Positions 7,582 to 15,393 of a DNA stretch of 23,139 bases are shown piece after piece. Location: positions 1-23,139 of the forward strand of contig CAMDAN010000032.1 in the NCBI GenBank assembly GCA_945888535.1. The letters run 5' to 3'. Below the pieces are notes generated by a model. That model did not search any database, had not been told where the DNA came from, and worked only from the letters and a program-made list of their open reading frames with translations. The stretch comes from Bordetella parapertussis. Its GTDB lineage: Bacteria > Pseudomonadota > Gammaproteobacteria > Burkholderiales > Burkholderiaceae_C. A program made the translations under genes and the position numbers. Each line of letters starts with the position of its first letter. Position 1 is the stretch's first letter.

Positions 7582-9396
7582 ATGTTTCCCACCCGACTTG
7601 ACTCGACGCTGGCCTACGAAATAGCCAAGGCCATGATGGATGGTTTTAACCGGCATTACCAACTCTTTAGAACCGAGTCGTCTCGCGCCAAGCAACGTTT
7701 TGAAGCCGCCGACTGGCATGGTCAGCAAAAAGCACAGCGCGAGCGGATCGAGTTTTACGATATTCGGGTTTTGGAATGTTCGGGGCGCTTGGAGCGTGAG
7801 TTCAAAGCGGGGGAACAAGCCATGGATGTATGGCAGCAAGTGAAGTTGCATTACATCGGACTATTGGTGGATCATCACCAACCGGAGTTGGCTGAAACAT
7901 TTTTTAATTCGGTCACTACGAAAATTTTGCACCGCTCCTATTTTCAAAATGACTTTATTTTTGTTCGTCCCGCGGTCAGCACGGAATACATAGAAAACAG
8001 CGAAGCCCAATCCAAACCGACGTACCGGTCGTATTACCCGAGTCGAGAGACGATGGCTGCGGTTTTTGAAAATTTACTGCGTGACTTTGATTTACAAAAG
8101 GAATTTGAAAATTTGCCGCGCGACTCCGCCCGTGTTGCAGAAGCGATGTCTCGACGCTTAGGAGATGCAAAGCTGCGCGCAAACTTTCAAATACAGGTGT
8201 TGTCAGGCTTGTTTTTTCGTAACAAGGGATGCTATGTTGTTGGCAAGTTAATCAACGGTTTTAATGAGTTCCCATTTGCTTTACCCGTGTTACACCACAA
8301 ATCAGAAAAGCTGGTGATTGATGCGGCATTGTTTGGCGAAGATGATTTACTGATGTTATTTAGCTTTGCCCGTGCCTATTTCATGGTCGACATGGAAATT
8401 CCTTCAGCCTACGTCCAATTTTTGCGCAGCATGATGCCGCGAAAACCGCGCAATGAAATTTACAACGCATTGGGTCTGGCGAAACAAGGTAAGACGCTTT
8501 TTTACCGGGACTTTCTTCACCACTTACGCCACTCAACCGACAAATTTCGGATCGCCCCGGGCATCAAAGGCATGGTGATGCTGGTGTTTGATTTGCCTAG
8601 CTTTCCCTACGTTTTTAAAGTCATTAAAGACTTTTATCCCCCTCCAAAAGATACCAGTCGCGAGCAGATCAAGGGCAAATATTTATTAGTGAAGCAACAC
8701 GACCGGGTGGGTCGAATGGCTGATACCTTGGAATACAGCGAAGTCGGATTCCCGCGTGATAGGTTTGACGACGAATTGATTGCAGAGATCGAAAAATTTG
8801 CGCCTAGTCAGTTAGAAATTATTGACAAAGATGGCGACGGCACCACCGAGGTGATCGTCAAACACGTTTATATCGAGCGGCGCATGATCCCCCTCAATAT
8901 TTACCTACAAGAAGCCTTTGACGCTGGCGGAATGAAGCCAGAAACCAATTCAGCAGCCCAAGAGGCGCATGTCCAAATTGAGCGCGGCGTGATTGAGTAC
9001 GGCAACGCCATCAAAGATTTGGTCGCTGCCAATATTTTTCCAGGCGACATGCTGTGGAAAAATTTTGGTATTACGCGCCATGGAAAAGTTGTTTTTTATG
9101 ACTACGACGAGATTGAATACATCACCGATTGCAACTTCCGAAAAGTTCCACTTCCGCGCAACGAGGAAGAAGAAATGTCGGGTGAGGTTTGGTACAGCGT
9201 TGGACCCAAAGACGTTTTTCCTGAAACCTTTGCCCCTTTCTTATTAGGTAACCCGGCTGTGCGCGGCGTTTTTATGAAGCACCACGCTGACTTGCTTGAC
9301 GTCGCCTTCTGGCAGGGCCACAAAGACCGCATCGCCCAAGGCTATGTGCACGACGTTTTCCCCTACGACCGTGAAAAACGGTTTGCTCCCACTTAA
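7582..9396 (+). CDS. aceK: Isocitrate dehydrogenase kinase/phosphatase
   Basis: A 604-residue AceK, the two-way enzyme that phosphorylates and dephosphorylates isocitrate dehydrogenase and so decides how much isocitrate enters the glyoxylate bypass. The kinase core is recognisable: the loop [18 protein letters not shown], an ATP-contact lysine ([16 protein letters not shown]346), the segment [18 protein letters not shown], and the late acidic motif [23 protein letters not shown] (D507/D509), shown only as landmarks. The N-terminal half is the regulatory domain. Its length is slightly above E. coli AceK (578). A strong ribosome site (TAGGAG) lies 5 bases before the ATG, 8 bases after can, so the two are surely one transcript. 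No isocitrate lyase or malate synthase gene is in the window. Confidence 0.96.
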   Translation: MFPTRLDSTLAYEIAKAMMDGFNRHYQLFRTESSRAKQRFEAADWHGQQKAQRERIEFYDIRVLECSGRLEREFKAGEQAMDVWQQVKLHYIGLLVDHHQPELAETFFNSVTTKILHRSYFQNDFIFVRPAVSTEYIENSEAQSKPTYRSYYPSRETMAAVFENLLRDFDLQKEFENLPRDSARVAEAMSRRLGDAKLRANFQIQVLSGLFFRNKGCYVVGKLINGFNEFPFALPVLHHKSEKLVIDAALFGEDDLLMLFSFARAYFMVDMEIPSAYVQFLRSMMPRKPRNEIYNALGLAKQGKTLFYRDFLHHLRHSTDKFRIAPGIKGMVMLVFDLPSFPYVFKVIKDFYPPPKDTSREQIKGKYLLVKQHDRVGRMADTLEYSEVGFPRDRFDDELIAEIEKFAPSQLEIIDKDGDGTTEVIVKHVYIERRMIPLNIYLQEAFDAGGMKPETNSAAQEAHVQIERGVIEYGNAIKDLVAANIFPGDMLWKNFGITRHGKVVFYDYDEIEYITDCNFRKVPLPRNEEEEMSGEVWYSVGPKDVFPETFAPFLLGNPAVRGVFMKHHADLLDVAFWQGHKDRIAQGYVHDVFPYDREKRFAPT

Positions 9397-9422
9397 TTTT
9401 TTATCTACTGAAAGTCATTGCC

Positions 9423-10604
9423 ATGAACGACCCCATTGTGATTGTCAGCGCTACGCGCACCCCGATGGGAAGTTTTCAAAGCGACTTCGCCAGCCTCGCC
9501 GCCCATGACCTCGGCGGTGCAGCCATTCAAGCCGCAGTAACACGGGCTGGTATTGATCCTGCGCTCGTGACCGAAGTCTTATTTGGCAACTGCTTGATGG
9601 CCGGCCAAGGCCAAGCCCCAGCCCGCCAAGCGGCTTTTAAGGGCGGCTTACCAAAAAGTGCTGGCGCAGTCACGCTGTCCAAGATGTGTGGCTCCGGCAT
9701 GCGCGCTGCCATGTTTGCCCACGACATGCTGATTGCTGGAACCCACGATGTTCTGATTGCCGGCGGCATGGAAAGCATGACCAATGCGCCGTATCTTCTG
9801 CCCAAAGCGCGCGGCGGATACCGCATCGGACACGATAAGATTTTTGACCACATGATGCTCGACGGTTTGGAAGATGCGTATGAAGCCGGTCGCAGCATGG
9901 GAACGTTTGGCGAAGATTGCGCCGCCAAATACGCATTCACCCGCGCCGAGCAAGACGCATTCGCCACTGCCAGCGTTCAACGCGCCCAAGCCGCTACGGC
10001 CTCTGGCGCTTTTGCAGCTGAAATAACACCTGTGGGCGTCAAAGACCGAAGCGGTGAGCGCATCGTGTCTATCGATGAAGGTCCCGGCAAAGTGAAGTTA
10101 GACAAAATCGCAAGCCTTAAACCGGCATTCAAAAAAGACGGCACCATTACTGCGGCCAGCAGCTCTTCGATTAACGACGGCGCAGCCGCCATGGTCTTGA
10201 TGCGCGAAAGCACGGCAAAGCGTTTGGGCTGCAAACCCTTGGCCCGCATCGTTAGCCACGCTACCCACGCGCAGGAACCAGAGTGGTTTGCGACCGCGCC
10301 GATTGGTGCGACACAAAAAGCTTTATCTAAAGCAGGCTGGACGGTTGCGGATGTCGATTTGTGGGAAGTCAATGAAGCCTTTGCGGTGGTACCGATGGCG
10401 CTGATGAAAGAACTGAACGTTCCGCACGACAAAGTCAATGTCAACGGCGGCGCGTGTGCACTCGGTCACCCCATCGGAGCCTCAGGCGCGCGCATCATGG
10501 TCACATTGATTTATGCGCTTAAAGCGCGGGGACTAAAAAAAGGCTTGGCAACGCTTTGCATCGGCGGAGGCGAAGGAACTGCTGTCGCCCTTGAAGTGCT
10601 GTAG
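9423..10604 (+). CDS. Acetyl-CoA C-acetyltransferase (thiolase)
   Basis: A 393-residue thiolase that condenses or cleaves acetyl-CoA and acetoacetyl-CoA. The three catalytic residues sit at the classic positions of biosynthetic thiolases: C89 (KMCGSGMRAA), H349 (GACALGHPIGASG) and C379 (LCIGGGEG), with the NEAF motif before them. Next to the leucine genes its likely job is to split acetoacetyl-CoA, made from the acetoacetate released by LiuE, into two acetyl-CoA; fatty acid or polyhydroxyalkanoate use is equally possible from sequence. It begins 26 bases after aceK and stops 9 bases before the next gene. The ribosome site is weak (GAAAG). Confidence 0.93.
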   Translation: MNDPIVIVSATRTPMGSFQSDFASLAAHDLGGAAIQAAVTRAGIDPALVTEVLFGNCLMAGQGQAPARQAAFKGGLPKSAGAVTLSKMCGSGMRAAMFAHDMLIAGTHDVLIAGGMESMTNAPYLLPKARGGYRIGHDKIFDHMMLDGLEDAYEAGRSMGTFGEDCAAKYAFTRAEQDAFATASVQRAQAATASGAFAAEITPVGVKDRSGERIVSIDEGPGKVKLDKIASLKPAFKKDGTITAASSSSINDGAAAMVLMRESTAKRLGCKPLARIVSHATHAQEPEWFATAPIGATQKALSKAGWTVADVDLWEVNEAFAVVPMALMKELNVPHDKVNVNGGACALGHPIGASGARIMVTLIYALKARGLKKGLATLCIGGGEGTAVALEVL

Positions 10605-10613
10605 GCTCATCAA

Positions 10614-11741
10614 ATGTTACTCAACGCCGACCAAGAAATGATCCGCGACACGGTTCGCGCATTTTCGCAAGAACAGCTCTGGCCGCATGCGGCGCAATGG
10701 GACAAGCAACACCATTTTCCCAAAGATGCTCACAGGGGTTTAGCGCAACTCGGCGCCTATGGGATTTGTGTTCCAGAAGAATGGGGCGGTGCCCACTTGG
10801 ATTACCTAAGTTTGGCGGTTGTCTTAGAAGAAATTGCAGCCGGTGACGGCGGCACCAGCACAGCTATCAGCGTGACCAATTGCCCAGTCAATGCCATTTT
10901 GATGCGCTACGGCACTACCCAGCAAAAGAAACAATGGCTTACCCCTTTGGCACAAGGCGAACTCTTGGGTGCGTTTTGTTTAACCGAGCCGCATGTTGGT
11001 TCTGATGCATCTTCCTTGCGCACCACCGCGGTCAAAGAGGGTGACGCGTATGTCATCAACGGTGTCAAGCAATTTATTACCAGCGGAAAAAACGGCGATG
11101 TCGCCATCGTCATTGCAGTTACAGACAAAGGCGCTGGCAAAAAAGGCATGGGGGCATTTATTGTTCCCACTCACACGCCCGGTTATGTCGTCGCCCGCAT
11201 CGAAGACAAGCTCGGCCAACACTCTAGCGACACCGCGCAAATCAATTTCGATAACTGCCGCATCCCAGTTGAAAATCGGATCGGTCAAGAAGGCGAAGGC
11301 TACAAAATCGCGTTGGGTGGTCTGGAGGGTGGGCGCATTGGCATTGCAGCCCAAAGCATTGGCATGGCACGCAGCGCACTCGAAGTGGCCATCGAATATG
11401 CCAAACAACGCGAAAGTTTTGGCACCGCCATCTTCAACCACCAAGCCGTTGGGTTTCGCTTAGCCGAATGCGCAACCGAACTCGAAGCCGCCCGCCAGTT
11501 GATTTGGCACGCCGCCGCATTGCGCGACGCAGAGCGCCCTTGCCTGAAAGAAGCGGCCATGGCCAAACTTTTTGCCAGTGAGGTCGCTGAAAAAATTTGC
11601 ACCGTTGCCATCCAAACCCTTGGCGGTTATGGGTATGTCAGCGATTTTCCCGTCGAGCGAATTTACCGTGATGTGCGCGTCTGCCAAATTTACGAAGGTA
11701 CCAGCGACGTACAAAAAATTATCATTCAACGCGCTTTATAA
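10614..11741 (+). CDS. Acyl-CoA dehydrogenase, short-chain type
   Basis: A 375-residue FAD-dependent acyl-CoA dehydrogenase. Unlike LiuA it keeps the usual catalytic glutamate in the YEGTSD motif (E361), placing it with short/medium-chain or 2-methyl-branched acyl-CoA dehydrogenases rather than with isovaleryl-CoA dehydrogenase. Other landmarks are AFCLTEPHVGSDAS, NGVKQFITSG and TLGGYGYVSDFPVERIYRD. The substrate is not readable; a butyryl-CoA or 2-methylbutyryl-CoA-like compound is a reasonable guess in a branched-chain cluster. It starts 9 bases after the thiolase stop, so both are probably on one transcript, and lies 23 bases before the rhodanese gene. Confidence 0.9.
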   Translation: MLLNADQEMIRDTVRAFSQEQLWPHAAQWDKQHHFPKDAHRGLAQLGAYGICVPEEWGGAHLDYLSLAVVLEEIAAGDGGTSTAISVTNCPVNAILMRYGTTQQKKQWLTPLAQGELLGAFCLTEPHVGSDASSLRTTAVKEGDAYVINGVKQFITSGKNGDVAIVIAVTDKGAGKKGMGAFIVPTHTPGYVVARIEDKLGQHSSDTAQINFDNCRIPVENRIGQEGEGYKIALGGLEGGRIGIAAQSIGMARSALEVAIEYAKQRESFGTAIFNHQAVGFRLAECATELEAARQLIWHAAALRDAERPCLKEAAMAKLFASEVAEKICTVAIQTLGGYGYVSDFPVERIYRDVRVCQIYEGTSDVQKIIIQRAL

Positions 11742-11764
11742 ATACATCACACCGGAGAACGTCT

Positions 11765-12196
11765 ATGCCTATCACCAAAGGGTTCCAAACCCTCGTTGAC
11801 GAAGCGATGGCCCAAGTCATCACCTATAGCGTGGACCAAGTGCGTGAGCGTTTGACTGACCTCAAGGTCCAAATCGTTGACATCCGAGACCCGCGCGAAC
11901 TGGAGAAAGAAGGTACGCTGCCAGGCGCACTGCTTGCGCCTCGTGGCATGCTCGAATTTTGGGTGGATCCAGCCTCCCCTTATTTCAAACCAGTTTTTGC
12001 CGACGAAAGCAAAGAGTTCATCCTGTTTTGCGGCGCAGGTTGGCGCAGTGCTTTGGCAACCAAGACTTTGCGCGACATGGGTATGACCAACGTAGCCCAC
12101 ATCGATGGCGGGTTTACCGCGTGGAAGAAGGCGGATGCACCCATGGTGAGTTTGGAGCAACACAAAGCAGAGAGCGCTGCGCGCAAGACCCACTGA
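11765..12196 (+). CDS. Single-domain rhodanese-like protein
   Basis: A 143-residue single rhodanese domain. The active-site loop is C89-G-A-G-W-R in FCGAGWRSALATKTLRDMG, so the persulfide-forming cysteine is present. The early CDC25-like motif VDIRDPRELEKEG and the closing HIDGGFTAWKKA segment are standard. Rhodaneses move sulfane sulfur to thiol acceptors; the partner here is unknown. A GGAG ribosome site precedes the ATG. No signal peptide or membrane segment is seen, so it is cytoplasmic. It runs directly into the SET-domain gene, in a different frame, with 2 bases between stop and the chosen next start. Confidence 0.9.
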   Translation: MPITKGFQTLVDEAMAQVITYSVDQVRERLTDLKVQIVDIRDPRELEKEGTLPGALLAPRGMLEFWVDPASPYFKPVFADESKEFILFCGAGWRSALATKTLRDMGMTNVAHIDGGFTAWKKADAPMVSLEQHKAESAARKTH

Positions 12197-12198
12197 TT

Positions 12199-12636
12199 GT
12201 GGGTGATGTGTTCATTGAAACAAGGCGCTCTGATCTCCATGGGCTAGGTGTGTTTGCCCTGCGCCCAATTGCATTGGGAACCACCGTCATCGAGTATGTG
12301 GGCGAGATTATTTCCATGGAAGAAGCGCAAAGACGCCACCCCCATGACCCCGCCAACCCTGACCACACGTTTTACTTTTATATTGATAATTCTCGCGTGA
12401 TAGATGCAGTGAACGGGGGCAACGCGTCGCGTTGGATCAACCATTCCTGCAAACCCAACTGCGAGCCCTTTGAAAAAAATGGCCGCATATTTATGAGAAC
12501 GCGACGCGCTGTCTATAAAAACGAAGAGTTAACGTTTGACTATGGATTAGTCAGTGATGAACCTGTAACTGACGCGTTGAAATTGCGCTACGCTTGTCGA
12601 TGCGGCGCAAAAAAATGCCGCAAATCCATGCTTTAG
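12199..12636 (+). CDS. Small SET-domain protein-lysine methyltransferase
   Basis: A protein of about 145 residues that is almost entirely a SET domain, the fold of S-adenosylmethionine-dependent protein lysine methyltransferases. It opens with R-S-D-L-H-G-L-G-V-F-A and continues with YVGEIIS. The cofactor/active-site core is R-W-I-N-H-S-C-K-P-N-C, then ELTFDYG. It ends with a post-SET cysteine cluster, C-R-C-G-A-K-K-C, that with the NHSC-region cysteine can bind zinc. All catalytic features look intact. The start is uncertain: no ATG is available near the SET domain, so GTG at 12199 was chosen, with GTG at 12208 as the alternative. The frame stays open upstream to 11959 but that part overlaps the rhodanese and is not SET-like. 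Its stop abuts the stop of the convergent AraC gene. The target protein is unknown. Confidence 0.82.
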   Translation: MGDVFIETRRSDLHGLGVFALRPIALGTTVIEYVGEIISMEEAQRRHPHDPANPDHTFYFYIDNSRVIDAVNGGNASRWINHSCKPNCEPFEKNGRIFMRTRRAVYKNEELTFDYGLVSDEPVTDALKLRYACRCGAKKCRKSML

Positions 12637-13716
12637 CTAACTTGAACCATCCCGCCCTCGGTACGCATCGGGCGTTTGCCCAGTCCAGTTTTTGAACGCA
12701 CGGATAAAGCTTTTTTCATTTTGAAATCCGGCCAAGGCGGCAATCTGCTTGATGGGACGTTTGCTCCGTTGCAACTGCGCAACCGCTACATCGCGTCGGA
12801 CGGCATCTTTGAGCTGTTGTAACGAAGCGCCTTCGTCTTTCAATTGGCGATGCAAGGTTCGCGCAGAGAGGTTGAGGTGTGTGGCCAAGTCTTCTGCGTT
12901 GCGGCTGTGCTCGGGATGGTGGGCGAGCGCGTGTCTTACTTTCTCGACCAGCAATCGGTCGCGCCGGTAGGGTCGTACCGTCAAGAGCAAAGCCCTTTGC
13001 AACATGGTTTGCAAAGCCGCTTCATCGCGCCGAATCGGCAAATCCAGGTAGCGGGCATCAAACGTCACGCAATTAGTCTCTGCGTCAAAAACAGTTTCAC
13101 CTTCAAAGAGCACTTGGTAACTCGCCTGGTGCGCGGGCGCTAAAAAACGCAAGCGCGTCTGGCGCAAGGAAATACGCGAATCAGACAACCAACACGCCAC
13201 ACCCAAGGCGTTACGCAAAACAGAAACAATACAAAACTCGCGCAATGCCCCGAGGTCGCTGCGTTCTTCGATTTTCAAATACGCCAAGCCCTCGTTTTCC
13301 GTCAGGGTGATGGCGATGGTGTCGGTCAACAAGCCGTGGTGTCGGCACCATCGCTGCATCGCCACGCCCAGAGTCGGCGCAGACAGCGAAGCCCGAACCA
13401 ACATGCCATAACTACCCCACGGCAGGCGGCGGTTAAACCATCCCAGCGCCTCATCATCGAGTTCTCGCATGGCCAAGCCCGACACCGCCTCCATTTGCAA
13501 GGCGGTAATCCGCGCGCTTGCATTATTCAATATTTTCGGCTCGATTTGTGACTTTTCTAATGCACTTGACGGATCGATATTGCGGCATTTATACGCCTCC
13601 ATAATGGCATTTACAAAGGCGACAGGTGTCTGCGCTTTGGCCAAAGGTGGGGCGAAGGAAGCAGGAAGCATAAGGACTTCAAATTCTGCCATAAGTTTGG
13701 CAGAATTTGCAACCAT
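12637..13716 (-). CDS. AraC-family transcriptional regulator
   Basis: A 359-residue regulator with an N-terminal effector domain of the 'arabinose-binding, AraC N-terminal' type (about residues 40-220, including [20 protein letters not shown]) and a C-terminal AraC/XylS double helix-turn-helix (about 255-355, with [20 protein letters not shown] and [20 protein letters not shown]). Related proteins sit next to fatty-acid and acyl-CoA genes, but no effector can be read. It is divergent from liuB, so it may control the liuB-onward block. The start is uncertain: from ATG 13716 an inverted repeat (13680-13709) falls inside codons 3-13; starting at the third methionine (ATG at 13671, MLPASFAPP) would leave the repeat upstream as an operator. 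The ATG at 13692 is also possible. Confidence 0.9.
   Translation of the reverse strand: MVANSAKLMAEFEVLMLPASFAPPLAKAQTPVAFVNAIMEAYKCRNIDPSSALEKSQIEPKILNNASARITALQMEAVSGLAMRELDDEALGWFNRRLPWGSYGMLVRASLSAPTLGVAMQRWCRHHGLLTDTIAITLTENEGLAYLKIEERSDLGALREFCIVSVLRNALGVACWLSDSRISLRQTRLRFLAPAHQASYQVLFEGETVFDAETNCVTFDARYLDLPIRRDEAALQTMLQRALLLTVRPYRRDRLLVEKVRHALAHHPEHSRNAEDLATHLNLSARTLHRQLKDEGASLQQLKDAVRRDVAVAQLQRSKRPIKQIAALAGFQNEKSFIRAFKNWTGQTPDAYRGRDGSS
13680..13709. promoter_or_regulatory. Inverted repeat in araC/liuB divergent region
   Basis: Two perfect 11-base arms, CAAATTCTGCC (13680-13690) and GGCAGAATTTG (13699-13709), are separated by 8 bases. The dyad lies 70-100 bases before liuB and across the first codons of the longest AraC-family reading frame. 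A regulator site for the divergent pair is the likely explanation; AraC-type proteins more often use direct repeats, so the binder may be a different dimeric regulator. Confidence 0.5.
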
Positions 13717-13777
13717 TGTGGCGCAGCAAAAACCGGCTCAGACTCTACCCTTATGGCACAACGTTAAAGGTCTTCCC

Positions 13778-15382
13778 ATGCCACTTTTACAAACCCAGCT
13801 CAACGCCAGATCGGCAGACTTTCAAGCCAATGCTCTGGCAATGCGCGCTTTGGTGGACGATTTAAATCTCCAAACCACGCAGGTGGCTTTGGGCGGTGGC
13901 GAGGCCGCACGCGCCAAGCACACAGCGCGCGGAAAACTCTTGCCGCGCGAGCGGGTCCATTTGCTGCTCGATCCGGGAACGCCGTTTTTAGAACTCGCTC
14001 CATTGGCCGCCTTGGGCTTGTACAACAACGATGCTCCAGGCGCGGGCCTCATTGCCGGTATTGGGCGGGTCAGTGACGTGGACTGCATGGTGGTTTGCAA
14101 TGACGCGACCGTCAAAGGCGGAACGTACTACCCCATGACCGTCAAAAAACATCTGCGCGCCCAAGAAATCGCGCAGCAAAACCGTCTTCCTTGCATTTAC
14201 TTGGTGGACTCAGGCGGCGCCAACCTCCCCAACCAAGATGAAGTGTTCCCGGACCGCGATCATTTTGGCCGCATCTTCTTTAACCAAGCCAATATGAGCG
14301 CGCAAGGGATTGCCCAAATCGCCGTGGTCATGGGCTCATGCACGGCGGGCGGCGCCTATGTTCCCGCGATGAGCGATGAGACCATCATTGTCAAAAACCA
14401 AGGCACGATCTTTTTGGGTGGCCCGCCTTTGGTGAAGGCCGCCACAGGTGAAGTCGTCAGCGCGGAAGACTTGGGCGGTGGCGATGTGCACACGCGTTTG
14501 TCTGGCGTTGCCGACCACCTTGCGCAAAACGACCTGCACGCGCTGGCATTGGCGCGTGAAGCGGTCGCCCATCTGAACCATCACAAAGACGCCATCACGG
14601 ACCAAACTCCCGCGTTACCTCTGTTCCCCGCCCACGAGTTGTACGGTGTGATTCCAACCGATACCCGCAAGCCTTTTGATGTTCGAGAAATCATCGCCCG
14701 CGTCGTCGACGGCAGTACGTTCCACGAATTCAAACCCCGTTTTGGAGCTACCTTGGTCTGCGGGTTTGCGCACATTGAGGGCATGGCCGTGGGCATCATC
14801 GCCAACAACGGCATTTTGTTTAGTGAGTCCGCGCTCAAAGGCGCGCACTTTATTGAGCTGTGCTGCCAACGCAAAACCCCTTTGGTTTTTCTGCAAAACA
14901 TCACTGGCTTCATGGTCGGGCGTAAGTACGAGAACGAAGGCATCGCCCGCAACGGCGCCAAGATGGTGACCGCCGTGGCGACGGCTGCCGTTCCAAAATT
15001 CACCATCATCATTGGTGGCAGCTTTGGCGCAGGAAACTACGGCATGTGCGGTCGGGCCTTTAGCCCCCGTTTTCTGTGGATGTGGCCCAACGCCCGCATC
15101 AGTGTTATGGGGGGTGAGCAAGCTGCGAGCGTGCTGGCTACAGTCAAACGCGATGGCATCGAAGCCAAAGGCGGGCAGTGGAGCCCCGAAGAAGAAGAGG
15201 CGTTCAAAACCCCCTTGCGCGCCCAGTACGAAACCCAAGGCCACCCCTACTTTGCTACCGCTCGCTTGTGGGATGACGGCATCATCGACCCCGCCGATAC
15301 CCGCCGCGTCTTGGCCTTAGGCCTTAGCGCCTCGCGCAACGCCCCTATCCCGGATACCCAATTTGGTTTGTTTCGGATGTAA
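13778..15382 (+). CDS. liuB: 3-methylcrotonyl-CoA carboxylase, beta (carboxyltransferase) subunit
   Basis: The carboxyltransferase subunit of methylcrotonyl-CoA carboxylase, 534 residues, the usual length. It transfers the carboxyl group from biotin on LiuD to 3-methylcrotonyl-CoA, giving 3-methylglutaconyl-CoA. The start at 13778 is set by a ribosome site (AAAGG, 8 bases upstream) and by the family-typical opening MPLLQTQLN; the frame stays open a further 300 bases upstream without family similarity. Landmarks are [21 protein letters not shown] near the N-terminus, [18 protein letters not shown] in the first crotonase-like half, and [20 protein letters not shown] with [14 protein letters not shown] in the second. 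It follows the divergent AraC region and would be the first gene of its block. Confidence 0.95.
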   Translation: MPLLQTQLNARSADFQANALAMRALVDDLNLQTTQVALGGGEAARAKHTARGKLLPRERVHLLLDPGTPFLELAPLAALGLYNNDAPGAGLIAGIGRVSDVDCMVVCNDATVKGGTYYPMTVKKHLRAQEIAQQNRLPCIYLVDSGGANLPNQDEVFPDRDHFGRIFFNQANMSAQGIAQIAVVMGSCTAGGAYVPAMSDETIIVKNQGTIFLGGPPLVKAATGEVVSAEDLGGGDVHTRLSGVADHLAQNDLHALALAREAVAHLNHHKDAITDQTPALPLFPAHELYGVIPTDTRKPFDVREIIARVVDGSTFHEFKPRFGATLVCGFAHIEGMAVGIIANNGILFSESALKGAHFIELCCQRKTPLVFLQNITGFMVGRKYENEGIARNGAKMVTAVATAAVPKFTIIIGGSFGAGNYGMCGRAFSPRFLWMWPNARISVMGGEQAASVLATVKRDGIEAKGGQWSPEEEEAFKTPLRAQYETQGHPYFATARLWDDGIIDPADTRRVLALGLSASRNAPIPDTQFGLFRM

Positions 15383-15393
15383 GAGGATCCACC

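Noticed and set aside
8815..8862. EF-hand-like loop [12 protein letters not shown] in AceK
   Set aside because: The first half fits, but position 12 is Val instead of Glu/Asp, and it lies in a surface turn of a kinase core, so calcium binding is not supported.
11959..12198. 80-residue N-terminal extension of the SET frame
   Set aside because: It lies wholly within the rhodanese gene in another frame, is rich in Arg/His/Trp without family character, and is best seen as an open shadow frame.
13469..13777. N-terminal extension of LiuB
   Set aside because: The frame is open but overlaps the AraC-family gene on the other strand; the ribosome site and family N-terminus both place the start at 13778.
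14615..15244. 209-residue frame on the - strand inside liuB
   Set aside because: Shadow of a conserved carboxyltransferase; long open antisense frames are common in GC-rich genes with this codon use.
15314..15327. Tandem GGCCTTA repeat near the end of liuB
   Set aside because: Only two copies of a 7-base unit inside coding sequence; no sign of function.
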